DNA of 64,000 bases from Crotophaga sulcirostris (lineage: Eukaryota; Chordata; Aves; Cuculiformes; Crotophagidae): NCBI GenBank assembly GCA_013397455.1, contig VYZB01000171.1, positions 80,081 through 144,080 on the forward strand, written 5' to 3'. Positions 1 to 11,990 of the stretch are shown in pieces. Each line of letters begins with the position of its first letter. Position 1 is the stretch's first letter. The translations under genes and the position numbers were made by a program. A model generated the notes under the pieces. It searched no databases. It was not told where the DNA came from and saw only the letters and a program-made list of their open reading frames with translations.

Positions 1-10
1 AAACGAACCA

Positions 11-36
11 TCACGAGTCCACCGAGTGGACCGTGA
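11..36. repeat. CpG-rich hairpin-forming inverted repeat
   Basis: The left arm TCACGAGTCCAC (11-22) and right arm GTGGACCGTGA (26-36) pair over 11 bp with one bulged A and a 3-nt CGA loop. Four CpGs fall within the first 35 bases, in a window where CpG is otherwise scarce. CpG retention and the compact stem suggest a recently inserted or constrained element, such as the edge of an LTR or another repeat that continues left of the window. Identity is not established. Confidence 0.7.
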
Positions 37-95
37 CACACTTGTCAAGGAGAAAGGCACCATTGAACACACCAGAAGAGGATGATCAGCTTTGA

Positions 96-3000
96 CAACA
101 TGGTGCACCTCAGTCTTTGCCTTCAGTGTTAAAATCCATGCTTGTAGGTGGCTATCACATGGTAGCAAGTGCTTAGTGATCTTACAGCATGATCTGCATG
201 AAAACAAATTATTGCAGTTTTCTATCCTGAAGTAAACCAGGTCTTGCCACCCGCAGACCCATTGTTAACAGCCCTGCGGTGAAAAAAGGTTTCTGTTATC
301 ATCAGGGACAAAATTTGAGGCTTTTGGTATTTGTGAACACAGAGCAATCAAATGCTGTTTTGGGCAGACAAAAACAGATGCACTGGCACATTCAGGCTCT
401 TAATTTATTTGCAAGTCTTTGGGAAGAAAATTATTAGGAAATAGCTGTAATTTCAATGACACAATTTTCCAGAACGCTTTCTCCTAACTCATTCCTATGC
501 CAAAGTTACTCTGGCTGCTGGTAGTGGAAATTGCATCCACAGTCTCAGGAGGAAATTAGCAGCCTGTTTCTCACCTTCCACAATTGATTTCTGTGTCTTT
601 TAGCAATCCATGCTCTACAATAAATCTAACAGGAGTTCTTTCCCGTCTGAAGCCTCAGTGTAGCTACCCTCTTCTGTTGCAGATGTACCTCTGTAGCACA
701 GCACCCTGCTGTCTGGCCTGCATCTTCAGCAGGGAGAAAAAGCAATGGTGTTGGCAGCAACAGCAAAACACATGGGAATGCTGGAACTGGAATAATTATA
801 CTAAAGATGTAGAAATTTATAAAAAACTATGTTCTCATGAAAAGTACAAGGATGTTCAAGTCAAACAGGGCAAAGACATTCTGGCCTAAAAATATGTTTT
901 ACGTCGTAATCTCAGTACTTGAATATTTCCGAGAGGTTTCTATGAGAAATACTCATACTTATGCATGAGGAAAGATAGCGATGAATAAAATACTCTAGAA
1001 AGAATATTTATGCTACAATTCAATTACCACATTATTTTAGGGACTGGATAAATAACCCAAGCTATTTCCAGAATAACACCGCTCCAGTCATCCAGATCTT
1101 CTTAAACTGGATGAGTATCATGCTGACAAAAGCTCACTATGTCCCTTTGAAAATCACCCACGAGTCGATGGGTTCCAGTGAGTTCCAAACTAATGCAGTA
1201 GCAACACCCTGTACAAAACTCTTCACAGGACAGAATTTTACAGATATATTGCTTTTCTGTTTGCAAGTACTTTTGATCAAAATTTACTCAAGGTCTTTTG
1301 GTCATTTGAACATGGCATTGGATTTATAAATTACATAGCACTCTCCCTGCCACACAAGCTGATGTTTGATCATTGGCCCGTGCCTAAACAGTGATGTTAA
1401 CCTAAAGCCCCTGTGTTCTTTTCTCTTCATGCATGATTCTTGCTCACAGAGCTTCACGTAGAAGAGCTGAAAAGAGGATTTCTAGTGAAAAAACACCACC
1501 TTCCAGAGGAAAACAAGCCCAGAGCCTTTAATACCAGAGCTGTCATTATAAAAGAATAAAACAAATAAATCTAGAACTATTTTACAAAATTTACAGTCCT
1601 AATGCTTCCAATGAGGCCAAACAAATAGTCTTAAGAGACATGGTCCACACATTCAGTGTTTCAATTAACCTTCTATGAATGATTAGCTCACTGTTGCATA
1701 CAACACAGATACTCAACCGGTCTTAATTTACATCAACTAGTTGTATCTTAAGCCACGGCTAAATGCACATTGAATATCAGATTAAATCCTTAAGAGGCAA
1801 TGTGATCTACCAGATAAGGCACAGAACCAGTACCCAGAAGAACCGGATTCTGCACCTAGCTGACTCCAAGGTATCTAACTCTCCCATCTGTGCCTCAGAT
1901 ACTCAATTAGTAATGTAAGAGAACAGCATTCTCTGAACAATGTTCTTTAATGCATACCAAATCTCACTGTTGCAACTGGTAAAACATTTAGGGTGTACCT
2001 GCATTTGCACATCAGAGAATAGCAGGATTGATTAGCATTATGTGCAAGTGCCTTTTTACTGGTACTCATTGTGGTACTAAGAGGTGTATATTGCAGTATA
2101 ATTAGCCTCTTCTGCTCTCTGTCACCAATGCAATTATCTTGTATGTCAATGACCTGCATCCTTGTTTCAGGAAAACCCTCTTTTGCAATGGTTGTAAGAA
2201 CCTACTGCCAAAGCAATGAGTATTCCAGTATTGAAGACACTGGGAGCTCACAGAAGAAGAAAATTATTAGATACGTTCACCTAGGTAAAAAAACAGATAC
2301 TAAGCCAAATAGGCAAACATTCCCCATACGATTTTTACCCATATCTCAAAAGCTAACAGCTAGGAACAGCTTGTTGTGTTATTGTCCTGCTGCCAAACAA
2401 ACACTACAAACAAGGATTACTGGAGAACATTTTGTCACAACCTAAAACTCGTGAACACACTTCTACATCTTCTTCAAGTAGAGATAATAGTCACACAGAG
2501 TGCCTCCATCACTCCATCACAGGATGCTTGCAAATGATTATTTTAGCCTGGCTTTCTTCTGTACTGAGAAAAGTAGGAGCACTTTCAGCTTTGAGGAAAG
2601 GTGGGTTTCAGTGTTGTGTTTCAAACATAGTGAAAGTTCTCTTCCAAAGCTGTTGTTTCAACTGTATCACTCTTCTTGGTCCATCCCTCCATTTATTCCT
2701 CTTCCTTTATCAACAAAAATTATTTTGCTTCATTTCTTTTGGCCCTACTTGGTCAATATGTCTCATTCATTTTAAAGAAGTCTCCTGCCTTTAGTTAAAC
2801 TATGGTACCAGGGAATATCGTCACTTCCGACATTTTTTAATAAATACTCATGATTTTTCCCTCTACCTACTGTGTTCCACAGGGTGGAGCTCCTTTAAAG
2901 CATCCTACAAGCAAATTCATTACCCATCCTCAAACTTCCCTTTTCTACCTATAAAAACACCTGCTGTGCCATTCATTTCAGTATCAGCTTGAACCTGCAA

Positions 3001-6000
3001 CAGAGAACATCACCACTAAAACAAGGCACTTCCCTACCACCCATACAGATCACTCCTTTTTGCCCCTTTCTGGTCCCCTGCCATGTGCCAGTAGAAACAG
3101 TTATGTGACTGCACAGTGAAGAGTTGGGAAGTTGACATGGGTAAAAATAACTACATTTTGCTTGGTTAGCCGTTTTCTGGATCAATGCTTGTGCTGGCCT
3201 AGAGTAGCTGGTGAAGGAAAGGGCACAGGGGATGCAGAAGCTGGAATAATCAGGTAGAGAAAAAGACAGGGCAAGATTGCCTCTTTTGGCAATGCTACTG
3301 GATTCTGCTGGTTTAAACTGCTTGTAAAATCATGGTACCAGGCCACTGGCCCCACTGCCTCTCACACAAAGGTTATCACCTCATTGTTTCCTCATACTCC
3401 TCTGTGTCTGCCCTTCTGACCATCTTTTGTTCTGCCATTTGGCACAGTTGAATTTTAGAACGTTTTGGGGTTTGTAGGGTGATTTAAAAAAAAATAATAG
3501 TTACAGTAATGGCAGCAAATACACATAGTAAGAGAAATGTTTCAACGAGCCTAAAATGATTTTTTATTCTTTTTAAAATATCATTTTTCCTCACAAAACC
3601 AGAATTCTGGTTCATGTAGTTTGGTTTGAGCATAGACACATCTCACTGAAAACTGAAAATAAAATCTTCAGAATTCAGATATGTCTGCACCAAATAAAAA
3701 ATTTCCTGACAGTTTGCCTCTCCTTATTCAGGGCTGTTGTCCACATGTTTCTTGCAGAATATTTTGCTATTTTTTTTTAAGAGCTACCACCAGTCATTCT
3801 TTTAGAAATAATGTTATCATTCTGAGGGAGACAGGCAAGTCTTGCTACCTTGGAAAGTCTTTTCCCACAGCCACAGAATCCACTGGTCCAAAATGTTCCT
3901 GAAAGGGCTTTAGCAAAGCGATTTTTTTCTCTCTTCCCCTCAGCTGTCATTTCTCAGCTGCCTGTGGCTTAGAAGACCCAGAAGGTGAAATAGTATCTAG
4001 AAGCATTCCACGTGGTGGTGTTAGGAGAGAACAGACCTTTTCAGGCTGAAATATCAGCACACAGATTTGATGGAAATCCTAGGGAACTCAAAGCATCTCC
4101 AGTATTTTCAATACTACTAACTCCCTTCCTTCCTCATAACAGGAACAGAGTCTCCTCACGCCCTGCAGTCCACTGGGACAATTCCTGGGACTGGAAAGTG
4201 GCCTGTAAAATCAGCACAAATAGACTTATCAGCACGACTTCGTCATTCCCCGGGAATGATGCTTTGAAGTGCCACCTTCTCCTTCATTTGTCTCCTCTCT
4301 TTGCTCATCTGCCTATTGCCCTGTTTGTGCAATCTGATCTCGTTGCCAAATAACCATAAAGGTGGTGACTGTGCATGAGGTCAAGAGAAGATGACTGTGA
4401 AGCTCTTGGAGGTATGTGAGATTCTCTTTCCTCTGTCTTTAATGGAGAGGTGAGCACAAGCTATTTTCTTTGTGTTTGTTAAGAACCCATGGCATCGTTG
4501 CACCCCAGGTTTAGTAAGCTGCACCAGGGTAAGTCTGGGCTCATATTAACACACGTTTCTGTGCCTGTACTAGCACTTTGGTCTGGGGTGTTAGCACAGT
4601 GGTGATTTCCCTGAGGGTCCTCACTTATCACACACTGATTTGGCTGCAGGGTGGTTCTGGTGCATCTTATCCAAATTCCTCGTGGGGAAGGCTAAATACA
4701 TGCTGTTCCATGTGCTCCAAGCCCTCAACAAAGGAAAAGGATCCAGGCCAAAACTAGTTTTTTTGGGGAACTTTGAACTATGTGTTCTGGGGATGTTTGA
4801 TGCAGGAGACAAGAAAAAATCCAGTCCCATTTAAATCTCCAGAGCCACATAACATGAAGTTGTAAGGGTCCCAGTGCCACCTGTTTCTATATAAAAATAC
4901 ATTTCTGCCATGGAAAATCACTTGTTAACAAAGAAATAGCTACTGCTGTGTGATTATATCCTCACTAATTTTCACCATTCAGGAAAGAGTTTCTGACATT
5001 TCCTTCTATTCTCCTTACCAAAAGCCTTGACTGCAGAAAAAAAAAGCATAGAAACCTGCTGTAATACTGCCAATTTGTTGTGTACTTTGAACTAAATTTT
5101 GAAACATATTTGAAAACTTGCTATTAAAATGTTTGATGTTCTCATTTCTATCTTCCAGTGATTGCTGACACTCAGCAGAAATAAACCCTCCTCCCTTTTA
5201 CATGTGTTTTTATGATTTTAATAGCATTTTCTTGCTTTGTTAACAACCACATGAAAGCCTCACAGGGTAGATTTGAGCATGGGTTATGCAGATCTGGCTC
5301 TGTAACCAGGGTCTCTAGGACCCTAGTGATAATTTCTCCTGGGGTTTTCCCCTTCTTTTGCACAAAAAATATCCAACTCATTTCTTACCCTTTTAGGTTT
5401 TATATCAATATCTGATCTATGTTAGAAACCTCTCACATTCCTACTGCTGCTTGCATGTCAGACCACTTTCTTTCCCCCCTCCCAAGAACTTATCACAAGA
5501 AACAGGCAGAGTACCAGGAGTGTTAATAATATTTGTCTAATGACTCTGGCTCGGTTGCACCAGAGTGATAAACCAGCAAACAGAGCAAGCACTCTGGCAA
5601 AAAGCTTGTCTTTGAAGGTGTATAATATCACATCAAAACAAGCTACAGAATATTTACTGAAGTCTCAGAAATATTTCTCACCTCTGTCTAAACGTAGCAC
5701 ATTTGAAGCAAGAAAAGAGGGACTACATCACAGTCAGTAAACATTAAATATTTAATTACTTCTTTTTTGGCACAAGCAGTACAGCCCCAAGCTTCTTATA
5801 ATATATAAAATCCAGTACACCTGGCATGTCCTGAATGAACATGAAACCGGGACTTGCAAAAGTAAATACATCTGCAACAAATTGTCTGAGTTTCAAATTG
5901 GAAGTTATGTTTGTAGTAGGTAGTCATGTGGTAGGGTAAGTAGTTTATGCATATGTGGTTTTTAGTAGATGTATTTCAGTTTCTATCTACCACCTTTGGA

Positions 6001-6939
6001 GCAGCAATAGTATTTTGGCATAAGGGCTTCTACTGGGAGTAGATATTTTATAATTTAAAACTTGCTAGTGGTCCTAGTACATTGATACAGAATATATGAC
6101 AGATAGAAACTACTTTTGTCCTAAAGCTCACAGGAGTGAGGACCAGTGATATTGGACTCCAGTTCTAGCTTGCATCCACTATACAATCTCAGACAAGGCA
6201 AAATCAATACTTTTACAGTGTTTGAGCCTGTTCTTACTTCCCATTCCAAACAACGTACACTTTGAGTGACCTACAGTCAGGTACCAGAAATTCAACTCGT
6301 ATAAAATGAGCTTTTACCTAGACTCATTTGCTGAGCTGAGGAGTCATTTGTGGGCATTACTTCCAGCACCCTTGTTAGGTTAACCAGAAATTACTTTAGT
6401 ATCTTGGTGTTAAAATGGGCTGCAATCTGTACACAGAGAAGTTCTGCCATGCACATGCCATAGGTCTGATCTGTATATACCTTAAGCTAATTTGTTCAGG
6501 ATTTCCCAATTTCCCACTGCCTAGTCAAAGCTGTAGCTTTGTCTGGGATAACAGATATCTAAGGAAGCATCAGCACTGTAGCCGATAACATGTGAAAGCA
6601 GAGAAAGGAAATGCAGTGATAGTAAAGAAGTAGAACAAATTTGACAACTAGTGCTGGAGAAAACCTGGCAATGCTGCTTAAGAGAGTGCTTGGAAAACCA
6701 ACACAACCTAAAAATCCTTCTTTTCTATCTTCCTCTATTTTCTAATGTATGAAAAAGAGTTATTAAAAAAAATAATTATCCCTGTAAAAAACAGGGACTT
6801 TCCAATGTTTGGATTTTCTTTTGGTGAAGAAAATTTTCTTAAGAACAGGTGGAATTTCCCCTGAAACAACTCACTCCCATTGGCTCCTGTCTGGTCACCA
6901 TGCATCTGTGTGTCAAGAGAACCTCTGTCTACTCTGTAA
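96..6939. other. Non-coding stretch with no recognised feature
   Basis: AT-rich sequence with short ORFs on both strands (longest about 124 codons, 2071-2445). None of the translations shows a familiar domain, low-complexity pattern or paired frames typical of an exon series. There is a short poly-A run near 3485-3494 and a poly-T run near 3769-3778. No tRNA, CpG island or recognisable transposon was seen. Old, highly diverged repeats would not be visible by eye. Confidence 0.6.
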
Positions 6940-7178
6940 CTACCTTTTAGATTTTGGAAGACTGTGACTATGCGTCCCCTAAGATGTCTCTTCTTTAGCC
7001 TGAACAATCCCAATTTGTTTATTTTTTCTTCATATGACTATTTCTCCAGCTCCTTGATCCTCTTGGTGGCCCTTTGCTGGACTGTCTACAGTTTTTTAAT
7101 CAGTCCCTTGAACCGGAGGCAGCAGGTGAGGCCTAGGAAATGCTGAGTAGAGTGAAATAATTGCATTGTTTGTCCTTA
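6940..7178 (-). mobile_element. Old CR1 LINE fragment (ORF2 C-terminal region)
   Basis: Read on the minus strand, this resembles the CR1 segment encoding the end of reverse transcriptase. The translation near 6940-7013 (GLFRLKKRHLRGRIVTVFQN) parallels the CR1 '[14 protein letters not shown]' block. The + strand pieces TTGATCCTCTTGGTGGCCC and GCTGAGTAGAG match the complementary strand of well-known CR1 text. Both ends are missing and there are several substitutions and small indels, so this is an old copy. Boundaries are uncertain by about 30 bp. Confidence 0.75.
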
Positions 7179-10100
7179 AAGAAGTTGGTGTTGATAGTAG
7201 AAGACTTTTTCAGCTCTGCTTTAACATCTTCTAGTTTTGTCTTTAATTTTCCATGTCATTCTCCTGGTTTCTCTGTACTTCCATTCTATTTTCTTTTCAT
7301 CCCAAGGCTAATGCAGACTGACAATAGTCATTGTGAAATATAAATCCTTCCCAGGGAACACAATGAGATTCAGAGTGAAATAGCATAGAAAGTTTTCAGT
7401 ATATTCTCTTGGCAAAATGGAAGGCAGCTTTATAGCTTTCCAAATAATACAAAGGAGAAACCATTGCTTCTCCTCCCAGCCAGCAGGTTCTTGCTAGAAG
7501 GAACTCATGTGTCATCGACTACAGAAACTAAATTTAACCAATTAATCTCCCAAGGCCCACCTCAAAATGGAAATGAGCTCCTCCTACTTTGGAAAAATAA
7601 TAAGAAAAAATAGAAAAGAAACTGTTAATCTCTCTACAGCAGACTTGTCACAGGAGTAAGCAGTGTTTATGATGGAAAGGGTATCGCTCTTTTTGTAGGG
7701 TTTCTTAGTGCAAGCAAGCTCAAGGGATGGGTTCTTTCCTATTGCTGAAAGCTCTGGAATGGCTGCTTTGGCAGAGTTGTGGCCCCTGGCTCCATGATTG
7801 TTGTGTAATTTGGCAGCAGTGCAAATTAAATGTGGAGAAGAGTCGCCAGAAACCTGGGCATCTGTGGCAAGACAGCAAGCCAGGGTGACTCGTGCGATCA
7901 TCCAGTTTTGAAAGAGACTAAATACATCAGGAAATGGGAAGGTTGGGGTCCAAGAAATGCCTACGGGGTGGGTTTTTCCTTAATTGTTATTATAGCTCAA
8001 GAAAGAAAGGGTCACTGCTCTGTTAATTTATCAAATATGTCGATTACTCTGCTTTGGCAGAAATCCTTATAGTTCAGACATTGCTCAGCAACTGCTGCCC
8101 TATCTCTCTATTGTATCTCTCATGTATATTTACATTCTTTGAAGGATAATGTGACCTCTGTCCTGGAAAAAGGGAAGTAGTGAGTGGTAGAGGCATGGAA
8201 ACAGTACATGAGGTCAGCTTGGCAGCAAGCACAGCTGTTGAACTAATAAAGCTGAAATATCTTATAGATTCTTTTCATTATGGTCATGTGATTAATGTCA
8301 TGCTATACCATCTCTAGTTCTTCACAGGGAAAATAGGAGGTTGGAGTATTTTTGGAACATGCCTCTGTCAGAACATGCTCACTCTCTGCCTCTGTAACAC
8401 CTTAACTGAATGCTAATTTCAAAGCCTGTAACATATGTCAAGGTGCAACTTGATTATTTGAAAAGAATTGGTGATTGGGGGTGTGGGGGTGAAAGGTACT
8501 GATCCACTAGATTAACACAGAGGTGGAACACCAAGTATTTCATTACTTGAATTTCATTAGGAAGAGTATTAGGTCTTTGAAACTTTGGTTCTATTCAGAA
8601 TAATGACAGACTGTTGGTTCAGTGTCTGTGACATTGCTAACATTGATTAGACAGGAGCCTTGAGTTTTAAATAAACTGAAGAGTCTTTCAGATTCTCCTA
8701 GAAGTAGATCAAATAAGAATGGCTTGAAAGAGCAGGCTGCCACATCACAGGGCTTTGCATCAGTGTGTTTCCATGGTCACAATCAGGTAGTGAGGAATGC
8801 TTTTGTAAGCGCATCTCAATGCTCTTTGTCACATCTTCCTTCTGGTGCTGTATGGCCTTCTTAAAAACTGTTTGTGTTTCATTCTGAATTGCTTTCCATC
8901 ACACAAGTCAGGTTGCAGATAGAGAAAAAATCATGAAAGCATCTTACCCCAGAGTTAACAGGACTTTTATCTGGAGAATTCTTGGTAACCCTGGAAAAGG
9001 TAGTGACTGTCTTTGGCAAGGACCCGGGCTGCCTAAAGATGCTCAGTTGTCTTGCTGAGATAGCCAGGCATGGACTAACACCTTCAAGTGACTTGGTAGT
9101 AACAGTAGGATCCAGTGCAGCTCTATGTGCCGTCACATCACTCATCTGACCCAAGTACTGGAACTTCCTGTGCTAGAAATGTGTCCTTCTCCATACAGGA
9201 GGGAGCCTGAATCTATATCAAAGAGCAGAAGCCTTCGCTTGCTGTTTGCATGTCCACGTGACCCGGGCCCCTCTACCACCTGCAGGGATGGTTTCTGTAA
9301 TGCACTGTGATGCCTTAACGTTCAAAGCTAGCGAGCGTTCTTGCAGCAGCCTGTTAAGTGCACATGGCACAGAACAGCCTGTTCCAAGCTCGCCTGCCTT
9401 CTTGAGGAGACTAAATGAAGGTTTGAACCTGCTTTGTGCTCAGAAACTGTCCCAAGGAAACAGAATAGGAAACTGTCCCAAGTTTCGTATTCTAAAGAGA
9501 GTGATACACCATACAGCCCTATCAGTGCTGGGGGGTTTTCAGGTAATGAGAGTGACTGCAGACACTTTATTTCCACCTGAGTCCAAGTTAAAATGCCTAA
9601 ATCCTCATTGGATTTAGCCTCCATGTCCTTACAGGCCTGATAACATGAGGAACATAAATAACAAAAGGCCAAGGCTTACCATTCAATATTACACAAACAT
9701 CTGTATTCATCTGAGTCTCCCAACAGCTGTCAGCAAAACTCATTCAAAACTGTCCCAGCTGAGGCCTGAGCTCTGGACCAGAAGAAAATTGCTGAGGTAA
9801 AATCATCTTTTGGGAAAAGACAGCCTCTGAATGTCTAACGTAAAGACTTTACCCTTCCCTGGGAATAGGGGACCACCTAATATTGGTCCTTAGCAAAAAG
9901 TAGGACACCAGTGCCTGTCTGGATGGTAAGGTCACTTGTCCTTCCCCATGCTGTCCTCTACAGCGCGGGGAATAGCACCTAAGGTTTGGAAAATTATTAG
10001 TCCCTCAGTCCCTCAGTCCCCTAGCACATTTCAGTCTGGAACTAACTTAAGTGAAGGTTTCCATGGTTGCTTCTTTTTTCTTAAGGATAGTCACAAACAT

Positions 10101-11890
10101 GGTGTATTTGTTATCCCTTTTTTTTTTATTAATTTTCTCAAGAAATAAGAGCGGATTTCACCACTGCAGTTCTTGATCATTTCACTGGAGAATAATGGCA
10201 GTGTCAGTCGTGTTTGGCCATGTCGTGCAGTAAACTTTGGCCCAGAGATATCAGAGCTGGCACAGATCCAGCCTGACACACCAGCGCGGCCCAGTGCAAG
10301 CCAGTTGAAAAGGGCACAGCACTTTTTGCATACACTTGCTCTGCTACAGGTTGGAAACTAGATCTGGCAAGTCTCTGCCTTACTTATATGATGAAAACAA
10401 ACCTCCACTGATTTCAAATGAGTGAGGCATTATCAGTTCAGAGGTTTTCAGAAGCATAAGAAAAATATTTTTTTTCTGCCCAGTGACACTGGATCACTGA
10501 GGAAATAGGTTACAAAGAAAGTGGAGCTGTGGGAAAATGGAAAATCATCCTTGCTGATTATTTTGGAAGAATAGGAGCAGTGATTGCTGCTTCTGGGAAT
10601 AGCTATGCCCCTAATGATACCTGTTGTCACATATTCCTGTGCCACAGCAGCACTCTTGGCTTTCCAGTACTTGGGCATCTGTAGAACACTAATTAGTCAC
10701 TAGCCCTATGGCAAATTTTCTGGCCCCAGAGGTCTGTTGCTCTAAACAACTGCCTATGCCTAGAGGCAGTCCAGTGGTGACCAGTCTGACACTAGTTAAA
10801 ATCTTCATTACACTGCACAGAATCATTGAAAACTGTACTGGGGGAATCTTTGAGGTCATTCGTATACTCTGTACATGTGAAAGATTAGCAAAATTTGACA
10901 GGTAAAATTTTTCTTCTTGAAAAATGCATTTTCACATTGAAAGAAACAATCTGTAAACCTGTGTGATGTTCTTCAAACCACTTTAAGCAGAAAAAAACAG
11001 GGAAAGTGCCCAACAATTCTGCCACTTGAGTTTGAGTGTTTTCAGAATGAAACACTGGAAATTCATTTCAAACTGTGATTAATTTAGAAATTTTTAAAAA
11101 TACACTCAATTTTTAAATTAGAAGGACCGACAATCATCAAATAGAACTTTTTGTTTGATGGTATTTGTAGGGATTTTGACCTTGGGTTGTGAACCAGAGA
11201 ACCAGCTCTCTGTCCACACCTAGCAGGCACAGCTTCCATTCTGCCCACATCAGAAGTTTCTAAAATTTTGTTGTGCTGCTCTGGTAGCTATGAATGCTCA
11301 ATCCAGGAACTGTGTAACACCTGACTGACTGACTCAGATTTAGCTGTGGAAAGCAGATGAAAACAGGTTTTCAAGAAATGCTGGCCATGAGGGTAGAATG
11401 CAAATGTAATCTGGACACTGAGTAGCCTGGAGGAGACAGGAAGCACAGAGAGCAGAAATGTCCTTGTGGTAGCATAAAGGGCTATGAGATGAGACTACTG
11501 CTTTCTCATGTCCCCTACCCTGTGAAAATTAATGCTTTTTAGATTTTCGTGTAAGCTTTGTTTAGCCTTCCTTTAAGGTATGTGAAGCAGCTAAACCTTC
11601 ATGAGTACACCTCCTCCTGTTTTCATTGTCCTTAATGGGTTGGCTAGGTTGAAAAGTAAGGTTTTCCCTACAGGTGTGGAATAACTCTTGGGAATGTTGG
11701 AACAGTTTGCATGTGTTAAACTTCAGATTCAGACTTCAGGATTTGCCTGAAAGGTCTAAAATCTTCCACTAAATGCAAAGGGCTGTAGGATACTCTGTAG
11801 ACCTATTAGATTCCATTACTTTTTTTCAAAAATACCTTGATATACTAAGAATGCTTAAAAATAAAACAAGTGTGCAATTTCTTGTTTTGT
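7179..11890. other. Non-coding stretch with minor direct repeats
   Basis: No gene recognised. A 14-bp direct repeat (GAAACTGTCCCAAG) occurs at 9443-9456 and again at 9469-9482. An 8-bp unit TCCCTCAG is repeated about 2.5 times at 10001-10024, and CTGA is repeated at 11321-11335. A poly-T run lies near 10119-10128. Overlapping ORFs on both strands at 9246-9672 (up to 123 codons) have no recognisable domain and are probably chance. Confidence 0.55.
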
Positions 11891-11990
11891 GCCATGGTTT
11901 AGATGATGGGTTGGTGTTAGTGTTGGGTTATAGGTTGGACTCGATGATCTCAGAGGTCCTTTCCAACCTTGTAATACTGTGATACTGTGA
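11891..11990 (+). mobile_element. CR1 LINE 3' end, severely 5'-truncated (about 100 bp)
   Basis: The segment begins at GCCATGGTTTAG, which in the fuller copy at 44.4-45.0 kb covers the last ORF2 codons and stop. It runs through the CR1 3' UTR (GGTTGGACTCGATGATCTC, AGGTCCTTTCCAACC) into the tail, two copies of ATACTGTG. It is nearly identical to the end of the 44.4 kb copy, so both belong to the same young subfamily. Extreme 5' truncation is normal for CR1, whose reverse transcription starts at the 3' end. Confidence 0.93.

Noticed and set aside
3..95. Terminal coding exon at the left edge (30 codons to TGA at 93-95)
   Set aside because: Two different frames are open over the same bases, the sequence folds as a hairpin, and there is no upstream sequence to judge. 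Left as a finding and not called as a CDS.
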